From Mesonia hippocampi (GTDB lineage Bacteria; Bacteroidota; Bacteroidia; Flavobacteriales; Flavobacteriaceae), in NCBI RefSeq assembly GCF_014197445.1, contig NZ_JACIFO010000002.1, positions 361,372-425,371 of the forward strand: a stretch of DNA of 64,000 nt. The letters run 5' to 3'. Shown piece after piece: positions 56,159 to 64,000 of this stretch. The notes below the pieces were generated by a model. It saw only the letters and a list, made by a program, of their open reading frames with translations. It was not told where the DNA came from and ran no database searches. The translations under genes and the position numbers were made by a program. Position 1 is the first letter of the stretch; every line of letters begins with the position of its first letter.

Positions 56159-56188
56159 TTGTTAATTGTTAACAAGCTTATACTTTTG
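56159..56188 (+). promoter_or_regulatory. Promoter of the OmpA-family gene
   Basis: TTG at 56159-56161 and TACTTTTG at 56181-56188 are spaced by 19 bp and match the Bacteroidota consensus. This should give strong expression of an abundant outer-membrane protein. Confidence 0.6.
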
Positions 56189-56213
56189 TGAATATTAATC
56201 AGACAAATTTTAT

Positions 56214-57614
56214 ATGAATATGAAACATCTTGGCAAACTATTATTTGTGTCATTGTTTGCACTTACCGTGTCAACAATACAAGCACAAGACAAAAACAAT
56301 CCTTGGGTTATCGGTATAGGTACCAATGCAGTAGATTTTTATCCTGCAAATGAGGATCACATGTTTAGTAAGTTTTTTGATGTAGACAACTACAACATTT
56401 TACCTTCTGTATCTAGATTATCTGTAGGTCGTCACATCGGAGGGAATTTTTCTGCAGAATTAGCAGGATCTATCAATAAAATAGAAACCGTAGGAAATTA
56501 TAGTGTAGACGATTTTTCATACTACAGTATAGATGGTACTATCCTTTACTCTTTAAGAAGAAACCAAGGATGGTTTGCACCTTATGGAGGTATTGGTGGA
56601 GCATATAATTGGATAGATGATGAAGGTTTTGCTACATTAAACGGTACTGCAGGAATTAATTTTTGGGTGTCAGATAACATAGCATTATTCTTACAAACTA
56701 CTTACAAACACGAGTTTGAAGATAAAAAAGTAAACGATACTCCAGACACTGTAAAACACTTCCAACACGTAGTAGGAGTTAAGTTTGCCTTTGGAGGAAC
56801 AGATACCGATGGTGATGGTGTTTATGATGATGAAGACGAGTGCCCAGAAGTACCAGGCTTAAAAGAGTTTAACGGATGTCCAGATAGCGATGGTGATGGC
56901 GTACCAGATAAATCAGACGATTGTCCAGACTTACCAGGACCAATTGAAAATAACGGATGTCCAGATAGCGATGGCGATGGTTTAGCAGACAATAAAGACA
57001 AGTGTCCTAACGAAGCAGGACCTATCGAAAACGACGGATGCCCTTGGCCAGATACTGATGGAGATGGAGTATTAGATAAAGACGATAAATGCCCTAACGA
57101 AGCAGGACCTGCAGAAAACAACGGATGCCCTTACTTAGATAGCGATGGAGATGGAGTATTAGATAAAGATGATCACTGCCCTAAAATAGCTGGGCCTAAA
57201 AGCAACAACGGTTGCCCAGAGGTAACAAAAGTAATTATCGACCAGTTAAATAGCTACTCTAAAACAGTATTGTTTAAAACAGGAAAAGCAGATATCCAAG
57301 AAGGATCTTACGATGAGTTACAAGCAATTGCTGATATTATGAAAAAATTCCCTAACGCTAAATTTAAAGTAGAAGGGCATACAGATAGTACAGGTAGTGC
57401 TTCTCTAAACTTAAGATTATCTAAAGAAAGAGCAGCTTCTGTAAGAGAATTCTTAATCACTAAAGGTATTCCAGCAGAAGCATTAACTTCTGAAGGATAC
57501 GGAGAAAAACAACCAATCGCTTCTAACGCTACAGCTTCAGGAAGAAAAGAAAACCGTAGAGTTGAAATCAAATTAGCAGGAAGTGTAGAAAGAAAAATTA
57601 TTCAGAAGAACTAA
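56214..57614 (+). CDS. OmpA-family protein with calcium-binding TSP3 repeats
   Basis: The 466-residue protein has a signal peptide (cleavage near IQAQ, residue 25), an N-terminal beta-barrel (about 25-195), five thrombospondin type 3-like repeats (about 200-340; [19 protein letters not shown] pattern with Cys pairs) and a C-terminal OmpA peptidoglycan-binding domain (about 345-455; [21 protein letters not shown]). Such proteins anchor the outer membrane to the cell wall, and the repeats bind calcium. The start is preceded by a good promoter and the gene has its own terminator. Confidence 0.96.
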   Translation: MNMKHLGKLLFVSLFALTVSTIQAQDKNNPWVIGIGTNAVDFYPANEDHMFSKFFDVDNYNILPSVSRLSVGRHIGGNFSAELAGSINKIETVGNYSVDDFSYYSIDGTILYSLRRNQGWFAPYGGIGGAYNWIDDEGFATLNGTAGINFWVSDNIALFLQTTYKHEFEDKKVNDTPDTVKHFQHVVGVKFAFGGTDTDGDGVYDDEDECPEVPGLKEFNGCPDSDGDGVPDKSDDCPDLPGPIENNGCPDSDGDGLADNKDKCPNEAGPIENDGCPWPDTDGDGVLDKDDKCPNEAGPAENNGCPYLDSDGDGVLDKDDHCPKIAGPKSNNGCPEVTKVIIDQLNSYSKTVLFKTGKADIQEGSYDELQAIADIMKKFPNAKFKVEGHTDSTGSASLNLRLSKERAASVREFLITKGIPAEALTSEGYGEKQPIASNATASGRKENRRVEIKLAGSVERKIIQKN

Positions 57615-57633
57615 TTTTTAATCACATACTTAT

Positions 57634-57663
57634 AAAAAGTCGTCCATTTTGGACGACTTTTTT
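57634..57663 (+). terminator. Terminator of the OmpA-family gene
   Basis: AAAAAGTCGTCCA pairs with TGGACGACTTTTT around a TTT loop and ends in a T run, 20 bp after the stop codon. Confidence 0.9.
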
Positions 57664-57721
57664 ATTTTAAAACCATTTCAAGTAATTTTTTTTTAAGATA
57701 TTTACTACTAAATTACTATCT

Positions 57722-58501
57722 ATGAGAAAGCTTATATTTCTTTTTTTTAGCTTAAGTATTATTGGTATTTGGAATATGCAAAGCCAAGAAGAAGCCTATG
57801 CTGATGGAGAATGGCTTAAATTTAGAATTCATTATGGTTGGTTTAATGCAAGTTTTGCAACTTTAGAGGTTAAAAAAAGTATTTATAAAGGAGATAGCGT
57901 TTTTCATGTGTTTGGGAGAGGAAAATCTACAGGTTTACTCGATTTATTTTTTAAAGTAGATGATGATTACCAAAGCATTATCAGAGCTACAGATCAACTT
58001 CCTGTAAAATTTATCAGAAAGATAAATGAAGGCGGTTATACAAAAAATAGGCGTATTTATTTTAATCAAGAAAAGCAAAATGCCCTTGTTCACGATTTAA
58101 AAAGAGATACCAAAAAAACCTTCTCTACAAAAGCTAACGTACAAGATTTAATTTCGGTTTTCTATTTTTTTAGAAATCAGTTAGATATAACTAATCTAAA
58201 AGAAAATCAGGTCATCGAAGCCGACCTGTTTTTTGATGATGAAAACTATAAGTTTAAAACCGTATACTTGGGTAAAGAACGTATAAAAACAAAATATGGT
58301 AAGGTTGAAGCTTTAAAATTTAGGCCTTATGTACAAGCAGGGCGTGTTTTTGAAGAAGAAGAAAGCCTAACCCTATGGGTAAGTAACGACCAAAATAAAA
58401 TTCCTTTAAAAATAAAAGCAAAATTGGCAGTAGGCTCATTAGAAGCAGATTTAGATGGATTTAAAAACTTAAAACACCCAACAGAAATTTTAGCCAAATA
58501 G
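57722..58501 (+). CDS. DUF3108 domain-containing exported protein
   Basis: The 259-residue protein has a signal peptide (about 1-21, ending in NMQSQ). The mature beta-rich domain begins with ADGEWLKFRIHYGWFNASFATLEV, the usual start of DUF3108. Members are periplasmic and of unknown function. It overlaps the convergent radA by 12 bp at its 3' end, so both transcripts must end across each other. Confidence 0.9.
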   Translation: MRKLIFLFFSLSIIGIWNMQSQEEAYADGEWLKFRIHYGWFNASFATLEVKKSIYKGDSVFHVFGRGKSTGLLDLFFKVDDDYQSIIRATDQLPVKFIRKINEGGYTKNRRIYFNQEKQNALVHDLKRDTKKTFSTKANVQDLISVFYFFRNQLDITNLKENQVIEADLFFDDENYKFKTVYLGKERIKTKYGKVEALKFRPYVQAGRVFEEEESLTLWVSNDQNKIPLKIKAKLAVGSLEADLDGFKNLKHPTEILAK

Positions 58502-59842
58502 AAAACTTATCACTTCTTCAATTCTTCCTGCTTTTTCTATTTTTATGTGATATTTTTTATCCGCTATTTTATTTTCTTTAGAAATCAAAATATAAGAAAA
58601 CCCTAGCTTTTCGGCTTCAAGAATACGTTGTTCTATACGTGTAACGGGTCTTATTTCTCCTGCTAATCCTACTTCTGCAGCAAAGCAAATGTTTTTCTCT
58701 ATGGCAATATCTTCGTTAGAAGAGAGAATGGCTGCAATTACGGCTAAATCGATGGCGGGGTCATCTACACTAATACCTCCTGTAATATTTAAAAATACAT
58801 CTTTGGCTCCGAGTCTAAATCCAGCACGTTTTTCTAAAACTGCCAAAAGCATGTTTAAGCGTTTAGCATGGTAGCCTGTAGTAGAACGTTGTGGCGTTCC
58901 GTAAACGGCCGTACTTACCAATGCCTGTATTTCTATCATTAACGGGCGCATGCCTTCTAGGGTTGCGGCAATGGCCGTTCCACTAAGGTTTTCTTTGCTG
59001 GAGGAAATAAGAATTTCTGAAGGATTGTTTACCTCGCGTAGCCCATTGCCTTGCATTTCGTATATACCCAGCTCGTTGGTAGAGCCAAACCTGTTTTTAT
59101 GTGCTCTTAAAATTCTATATACATGGTTTCTGTCGCCTTCAAACTGCAACACGGTATCAACCATATGTTCTAAAATTTTAGGGCCTGCAATGCTTCCTTC
59201 TTTGGTAATATGACCAATTAGAATAACGGGTACCTGACTTTCTTTGGCATATTTTATTAACTCTGAGGTGCATTCCCTAATTTGAGAAATACTACCAGGA
59301 GAGCTTTCTATATAGTCGCTATGCAGTGTTTGTATAGAATCTATAATCACAATTTCGGGTTCGAAATTTTCGATATGCTTAAATATCTGCTGAGTTTTTG
59401 TTTCGGTTAGGATGTAGCAATTAGAAAAAGAGGTTGTAATACGTTCTGCACGCATTTTGATTTGCTGTTGGCTCTCTTCTCCAGAAACATATAAGGTTTT
59501 AAATGGAAGTTGTAGCGCAATTTGGAGGAGTAAGGTACTTTTTCCTATGCCAGGCTCTCCTCCAAGCAAGGTTAGCGACCCTGGAACAATTCCCCCTCCA
59601 AGCACGTTATTAAATTCTTTATTTTGGGTAAGAAGTCTAGGTTCTTGTTGGTATTTAATATCTTTTACAAGTATAGGCTTTTGTTTAGATTTACTTTTTG
59701 TAGTTTTCCAATCTTTTTTGTCGGTTGAAATTACTTCTTCAGCAATGGTATTCCATGCCTTACATGAAGAGCATTGTCCTTGCCATTTTGCGTATTGAGC
59801 TCCGCATTGTTGGCAATAAAAAGAGGTTTTTACTTTGGCCAT
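58490..59842 (-). CDS. radA: DNA repair protein RadA (Sms)
   Basis: The 450-residue protein has an N-terminal zinc finger (YCQQCGAQYAKWQGQCSSC), Walker A GEPGIGKSTL near residue 95, the KNRFGSTNEL motif near residue 250, and a Lon-like C-terminal domain (about 270-450). RadA drives branch migration with RecA in recombination, and during transformation it works with DprA-loaded RecA. It is intact. It converges on the DUF3108 gene with a 12-bp overlap. Confidence 0.97.
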   Translation of the reverse strand: MAKVKTSFYCQQCGAQYAKWQGQCSSCKAWNTIAEEVISTDKKDWKTTKSKSKQKPILVKDIKYQQEPRLLTQNKEFNNVLGGGIVPGSLTLLGGEPGIGKSTLLLQIALQLPFKTLYVSGEESQQQIKMRAERITTSFSNCYILTETKTQQIFKHIENFEPEIVIIDSIQTLHSDYIESSPGSISQIRECTSELIKYAKESQVPVILIGHITKEGSIAGPKILEHMVDTVLQFEGDRNHVYRILRAHKNRFGSTNELGIYEMQGNGLREVNNPSEILISSSKENLSGTAIAATLEGMRPLMIEIQALVSTAVYGTPQRSTTGYHAKRLNMLLAVLEKRAGFRLGAKDVFLNITGGISVDDPAIDLAVIAAILSSNEDIAIEKNICFAAEVGLAGEIRPVTRIEQRILEAEKLGFSYILISKENKIADKKYHIKIEKAGRIEEVISFLFG

Positions 59843-59899
59843 TCCTATTGTTGTTTGGAAAAGGCAAGGTAATAAAAAATTACTTGCTTTTTATTAGGC

Positions 59900-60784
59900 C
59901 TATCTTGTAAAGCTATATTTTAGACTTATTCCTAATGCCATGGTTCTTAAGTTTTTATTGTTTCCGGTGTCAAATAAATGGTTGTAAGTGAAGTCTATAG
60001 GGTTTTCTTTATTATAAGTGATGCTGTTTTTATCATTATTTCCTTTTAAAAGGGGGACTAAACCGTATTCTGCAAAGGCTCCGAGGTACAGAAATTTATT
60101 GCTGTTGTTTAACCTAAATTTCATTCCGCTTTCTAAGAAAAGAGCAAAAGAAAATTGTGCTTTTATTTTTCCTTCCTTACTGGCCTTGTCAGAAAAATCG
60201 CCAAACCCCATGAATAATGGATCATGGAGTTCAACATTATGTTCAGGGTAATAACCCGAGGTTGTTAGGTCTTGCATTTTTGTTTTGTAAGACGAGGTTA
60301 AGGCCACGCCTAGTTTTCCTCCTGCTTTTACATAAAATAAACTTTGCATGCCTCCTTTTTGGTATTGTAAACCTATTGGTAGGTTTAACATGTTTACTTG
60401 ATATTTTTCTTCTACTCCTTTTAATTGATACCTAAAGTCGAAAAGCTCATTATCAATATCATATTCAAAATATGAGTCTTTTAGCACATCTGTTTTTGCT
60501 GTGGTGTTGTACTGAAAAAACTCTAAGCCTACAGAAACCCCCCAAATAGGATGCCAATAGAATCTAGATTCTTCAAAAAAACGAGTATATCCTAAGCTGA
60601 TACCTCCTCCTAAAGCAGGCTTATTAGTGGTTTGTGGATTTTGGTAATCTAACCCCATAAAGCTTGCTGAAATCCCCGCATAATATTCACGATCATGTTC
60701 TTGCGAATGGCTTATATGGGTTAAGCCTATATAAGAGAATACAAGAAAAATTAGACGAAGCTGTTGTATATTAATGGTTTTCAT
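59900..60784 (-). CDS. Putative outer-membrane beta-barrel protein encoded with the adhesin
   Basis: With the start at ATG 60784 (MKTINIQQLRL), the protein has 294 residues; a start at 60823 would add 13 residues before the signal peptide. A signal peptide (about 1-27, ending in HSQ) leads to about ten amphipathic strands with aromatic ends, finishing in GISLKYSFTR as in outer-membrane barrels. The gene follows the repeat adhesin on the same strand, so they may be one operon. PorP/SprF-like partners of type IX-secreted proteins often sit this way; this protein is of similar size, but I see no firm PorP/SprF signature. Confidence 0.75.
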   Translation of the reverse strand: MKTINIQQLRLIFLVFSYIGLTHISHSQEHDREYYAGISASFMGLDYQNPQTTNKPALGGGISLGYTRFFEESRFYWHPIWGVSVGLEFFQYNTTAKTDVLKDSYFEYDIDNELFDFRYQLKGVEEKYQVNMLNLPIGLQYQKGGMQSLFYVKAGGKLGVALTSSYKTKMQDLTTSGYYPEHNVELHDPLFMGFGDFSDKASKEGKIKAQFSFALFLESGMKFRLNNSNKFLYLGAFAEYGLVPLLKGNNDKNSITYNKENPIDFTYNHLFDTGNNKNLRTMALGISLKYSFTR

Positions 60785-60826
60785 TTGTTTCTGATTTTTA
60801 TTTATTCCTTTCCTATTACTCATCGC

Positions 60827-63800
60827 TTATTCTACAATTAATCGGAATGTTTCTTTATAATGGGCTGTTGTACAAACTAATAAATAAGTTCCTATGGCTA
60901 GTTCTTCGGGTAATTTAAGCTCGGTAATGCGTTGCGAACTTTTGTAGCGTTTAACTAAGGCTCCGTTTAGGTTGTATAAATCAATATGCATATCTTTTAA
61001 TTTTTTATCGGGGAAACCAACCTGAACAGTTATATAACTAGCTGCTTGCGTAGGGTTAGGATAAATACTGCCATTATAATTTTTTAGATTTATTTGTCCG
61101 ATACAAGTTTGCAAAACTTCTCCTGTAGTGGTAAGCATTTTTACCCAATATTCATCTTGTGGATTTAGTAAATCGTAGGTTGTTGATCCAGCAGAATAAT
61201 ATTGGTTTTGTGCTATCATCTCTCCATTTTTATACCACCAATAGTCTACAAACGAATAGCCTCCATTTGTAGATGGATTGTTGTTTACTAAAAGTACATT
61301 GTTAAACTTTTGCACAACGATGTCCTCAAATGAGAATCGTTTTTCTATAATAATAGTATAGCTTTTTTGGTGTTCTCCATCTTGGGAGGTTACCTTTACT
61401 TTTTGTTTATAAATACCAGGTTTAGGGACTGCAATATCAAAGCTATGTGCAGGGGTAACTTCTGCGTTGATTTCGGTTTCTATAAGAATACTTACATACT
61501 CCTGTTCTGTTTCACAATCAATAAGATAATAGATTTCTTCTGGTGGATTAACATAAGTGTCATTTCCTACAAAAAGCCTGTGGATGTTTGCATCGCGACT
61601 GTTAATTTGTAAAGGTTGCATTACAGGAGTAGCAGGGAGGTAATTTTCGTTTCCTGCTTGGTGTGCGGTAATTTCTATCATCCCTGAGGTTAATAGAGTA
61701 ACCCAACCTGTTGAACTAACCGTGGCAGGTGGATTATTAGCCGTAAATGTATAGGTGTAATCTACCGGAAGGCCAGAACTTGCTGTTGCTGCTAACTGAA
61801 AATCATCATCATCTTCAATATAAAGTATAGGCAATGAATTAAAGGTGATTTCCTGTGAGGCTTTTTCAATGGTTAAAGTGGCCGTTAGGCTGATATCTTC
61901 GCAATTTATAGCATTTTCCGGTGGACTCACTATCGCAGTTATGGTATAAACTCCCGCATTTATAGCTCCGTTAGCTTCTCCTGTACTAGGGGTTGTGCTG
62001 TATGAAACCGAAGCTCCTGTAGGAAGATTATTTACGTTGATTTGATGTAGGTTACCATCGTAAGTTACCGTTAGGTCGTTTAAGGTTACGTTTTCAATTG
62101 GCGAAGGATGTACAATGATACTTTGCGTTTGTGTACTAATATTTCCGTTACCGTCATGATATTTCCAAGTAATGCTATACGTCCCAGGGTTGCTATAGTT
62201 TAGTGAACTAGTAGTAGTTGCAGTAATTAGACCATTGCAATTATCTGTAGCTGTTGGTATCGGAATGTCACTCGCTAAAACTTCGCAAGTTCGTTCTATG
62301 GTAGGTAGGTTAGTTATGTTTGGAACAGGTGTGCTAACATCATTGATAATGATGTTTTGTGTTTGTGTACCGGCATTTCCGTTCCCATCGTCAAAGGTCC
62401 AAGTGATGACATGCGTTCCTTGGGTGTTAATCGGAAAAGTTAAATTATGTGTTCCTTGGATGATTGCTCCACAATTATCGGTAGCCGTTGGGATAGGCAC
62501 CTCGGTTGCTAGTACTTTACATTCAGCAGTGATATCTGCTAAAGTTAGGTTATCAGGTGTTGGTGCAGTTACATCATTGATGATGATGTTTTGTGTTTGT
62601 GTATCTGCATTTCCGTTCCCATCGTCAAAAGTCCAAGTGATGACATGCGTTCCTTGGGTGCTAATTGGGAAAGTTAAATTATGTGTTCCTTGGATGGTTG
62701 CTCCACAATTATCGGTAGCCGTTGGGATAGGTACATCGGTTTCCAATACTTGACATTCAGCAGTGATATTTGCTAAAGTTAGGTTATCAGGCGTTGGAGC
62801 AGTTACATCATCGATAATGATGTTTTGTGTTTGTGTATCGGCGTTCCCTTTACCATCGTCAAAAGTCCAAGTGATGACATGCGTTCCTTGGGTGATGATT
62901 GGAAAAGTCAAATTATGCGTTCCGTATATAGTTTCCCCACAATTATCGGTAGCCGTTGGGATAGGTACATCGGTTGCTAGTACTTGACATTCAGCAGTGA
63001 TATCTGCTAAAGTAAGGTTATCAGGCGTTGGAGCAGTTACATCATCGATAATGATGTTTTGTGTTTGTGTATCGGCGTTCCCTTTACCATCGTCAAAAGT
63101 CCAAGTGATGACATGCGTTCCTTGGGTGTTAATCGGAAAAGTCAAATTATGCGTTCCGTATATAGTTTCCCCACAATTATCGGTAGCCGTTGGGATAGGT
63201 ACATCGGTTGCTAGTACTTTACATTCAGCAGTGATATCTGCTAAAGTTAGCTTATCAGGTGTTGGTGCAGTTACATCGTCGATGATGATGTTTTGTGTTT
63301 GTGTATCGGCATTTCCTTTCCCATCGTCAAAAGTCCAAGTGATGACATGCGTTCCTTGGGTGATGATTGGAAAAGTTAAATTATGTGTTCCGTATATAGT
63401 TTCTCCACAATTATCGGTAGCTGTTGGGATAGGCACATCGGTTGCTAGTACTTGACATTCTGCGGTAATATCTGCTAAAGTTAGGTTATCAGGGGTTGGT
63501 GCAGTTACATCATCGATGATGATGTTTTGCGTTTGTGTATCGGCATTTCCTTTCCCATCGTCAAAAGTCCAAGTGATGACATGCGTTCCTTGGGTGATGA
63601 TTGGAAAAGTTAAATTATGCGTTCCATATATAGTTTCCCCACAATTATCGGTAGCCGTTGGGATAGGCACATCGATTGCTAGTACTTGACATTCAGCAGT
63701 GATATCTGCTAAAGTTAGGTTATTAGGCGTTGGTGCAGTTATATCATCGATGATGATGTTTTGCGTTTGTGTATCGGCGTTCCCTTTACCATCGTCAAAG

Positions 63801-64000
63801 GTCCAAGTGATGACATACGTTCCTTGGGTGATGATTGGAAAAGTTAAATTATGCGTTCCGTATATAGTTTCCCCACAATTGTCGGTAGCTGTTGGGATAG
63901 GCACCTCGGTTGCTAGTACTTGACATTCTGCGGTAATATCTGCTAAAGTTAGGTTATCAGGGGTTGGTGCAGTTACATCATCGATGATGATGTTTTGCGT
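60827..64000 (-). CDS. Giant repeat surface protein with type IX secretion C-terminal domain, N-terminus outside the window
   Basis: The minus frame stays open from its stop at 60827 to the window edge (over 1050 residues). From N to C the visible part has eight near-identical HYR-like repeats of 78 residues (62110-64000), each with a Cys in the TAEC and DNC motifs. An MBG-like domain follows, then cadherin-like and Ig-like beta domains. A T9SS type A sorting domain closes it (SIYPNPTQAASYITVQV to the end). Such proteins are exported through the Por pathway and bound to the surface, and act in adhesion or gliding. An internal GTG at 63904 is not a real start. Confidence 0.95.
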   Translation of the reverse strand, partial: TQNIIIDDVTAPTPDNLTLADITAECQVLATEVPIPTATDNCGETIYGTHNLTFPIITQGTYVITWTFDDGKGNADTQTQNIIIDDITAPTPNNLTLADITAECQVLAIDVPIPTATDNCGETIYGTHNLTFPIITQGTHVITWTFDDGKGNADTQTQNIIIDDVTAPTPDNLTLADITAECQVLATDVPIPTATDNCGETIYGTHNLTFPIITQGTHVITWTFDDGKGNADTQTQNIIIDDVTAPTPDKLTLADITAECKVLATDVPIPTATDNCGETIYGTHNLTFPINTQGTHVITWTFDDGKGNADTQTQNIIIDDVTAPTPDNLTLADITAECQVLATDVPIPTATDNCGETIYGTHNLTFPIITQGTHVITWTFDDGKGNADTQTQNIIIDDVTAPTPDNLTLANITAECQVLETDVPIPTATDNCGATIQGTHNLTFPISTQGTHVITWTFDDGNGNADTQTQNIIINDVTAPTPDNLTLADITAECKVLATEVPIPTATDNCGAIIQGTHNLTFPINTQGTHVITWTFDDGNGNAGTQTQNIIINDVSTPVPNITNLPTIERTCEVLASDIPIPTATDNCNGLITATTTSSLNYSNPGTYSITWKYHDGNGNISTQTQSIIVHPSPIENVTLNDLTVTYDGNLHQINVNNLPTGASVSYSTTPSTGEANGAINAGVYTITAIVSPPENAINCEDISLTATLTIEKASQEITFNSLPILYIEDDDDFQLAATASSGLPVDYTYTFTANNPPATVSSTGWVTLLTSGMIEITAHQAGNENYLPATPVMQPLQINSRDANIHRLFVGNDTYVNPPEEIYYLIDCETEQEYVSILIETEINAEVTPAHSFDIAVPKPGIYKQKVKVTSQDGEHQKSYTIIIEKRFSFEDIVVQKFNNVLLVNNNPSTNGGYSFVDYWWYKNGEMIAQNQYYSAGSTTYDLLNPQDEYWVKMLTTTGEVLQTCIGQINLKNYNGSIYPNPTQAASYITVQVGFPDKKLKDMHIDLYNLNGALVKRYKSSQRITELKLPEELAIGTYLLVCTTAHYKETFRLIVE
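62110..64000 (-). repeat. Tandem 234-bp repeats within the adhesin gene
   Basis: Units start at about 62335, 62569, 62803, 63037, 63271, 63505 and 63739 on the plus strand and continue past the window end. They are 234 bp, i.e. 78 codons. The outer copies are nearly identical in DNA as well as protein. The copy nearest the C-terminal domains (about 62110-62335) is the most diverged. This suggests recent expansion by unequal crossing-over or gene conversion. Confidence 0.93.

Noticed and set aside
63904..63904. Start codon for the adhesin at 63904
   Set aside because: It is a GTG (Val) inside a repeat unit; the same position is Val in the other units and the frame continues to the window end.
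62235..63923. Plus-strand open frames across the adhesin repeats
   Set aside because: They recur at 234-bp spacing because they are antisense shadows of the repeated minus-strand gene; their products have no credible composition.
62110..64000. CRISPR array
   Set aside because: The repeats are 234 bp, in frame and coding, with no alternating short spacers and no cas genes.

Overview
This 64 kb window is chromosomal DNA of an AT-rich marine-type Bacteroidota, almost certainly Flavobacteriaceae. Four things support this: TonB-dependent receptors with carboxypeptidase-regulatory N-terminal domains; a surface protein with a type IX secretion C-terminal domain; HU-CCDC81/SPOR and TSP3-OmpA proteins; and promoters of the Bacteroidota type (TTG about 20 nt upstream of TAnnTTTG). 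No rRNA or tRNA gene was seen. Most of the window is ordinary core genome.

Layout. 1-2380: 5' part of a TonB receptor gene plus a small His/Cys periplasmic protein. 2439-5781: asd, mscL, alr and tdk on the minus strand. 5882-15249: housekeeping genes (rsmI, recJ, lpxH, a PTPS/QueD enzyme, a MATE pump, an acyl-CoA thioesterase, an HU/SPOR protein) with several small unknowns. 15339-16436: dprA. 16447-20546: a 4.1 kb accessory island. 20595-26025: a lipoprotein, an outer-membrane protein, bacilliredoxin, a plsC-desaturase-HD group and a radical SAM protein. 26026-38552: a haem region. The minus operon is hemH-MATE-hemJ-histidine kinase-enoyl-CoA hydratase, followed by an AraC regulator; the divergent plus operon is hemA-hemC-(broken channel gene)-hemD-hemE-hemF-hemB. 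38600-44878: small unknowns, a CNNM transporter, an exonuclease, a double ABC ATPase and a trimethylamine-monooxygenase-like FMO. 44952-48600: a TonB siderophore receptor and a PepSY membrane protein. 48836-59842: dCMP deaminase, CtpA, SOD, an AddA-like helicase, kbl, OmpA, DUF3108 and radA. 59900-64000: a beta-barrel protein and a huge repeat adhesin that runs off the window.

The most unusual part is the island behind dprA. The last 141 bp of dprA-plus-stop is repeated exactly 4100 bp downstream with four differences, three synonymous and one TGA-to-TAA. An element therefore seems to have inserted at the dprA 3' end and restored it. Inside are a Hanks-type kinase with an unrecognised C-terminal domain and a RhuM-like DNA-binding protein/Doc-type Fic pair. 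Each unit is preceded by the same leader sequence, and the second leader is interrupted by about 230 bp of nested inverted repeats. No integrase or transposase is present.

A second theme is iron and haem. Three 19-bp palindromes close to ATTTAGAAT-N-ATTCTAAAT lie upstream of the AraC regulator beside hemA, a TonB siderophore receptor and an uncharacterised Cys-containing protein at 10135. They suggest a Fur/PerR-family regulon that includes the unknown gene. All functional calls come from reading the sequence; no database search was run.
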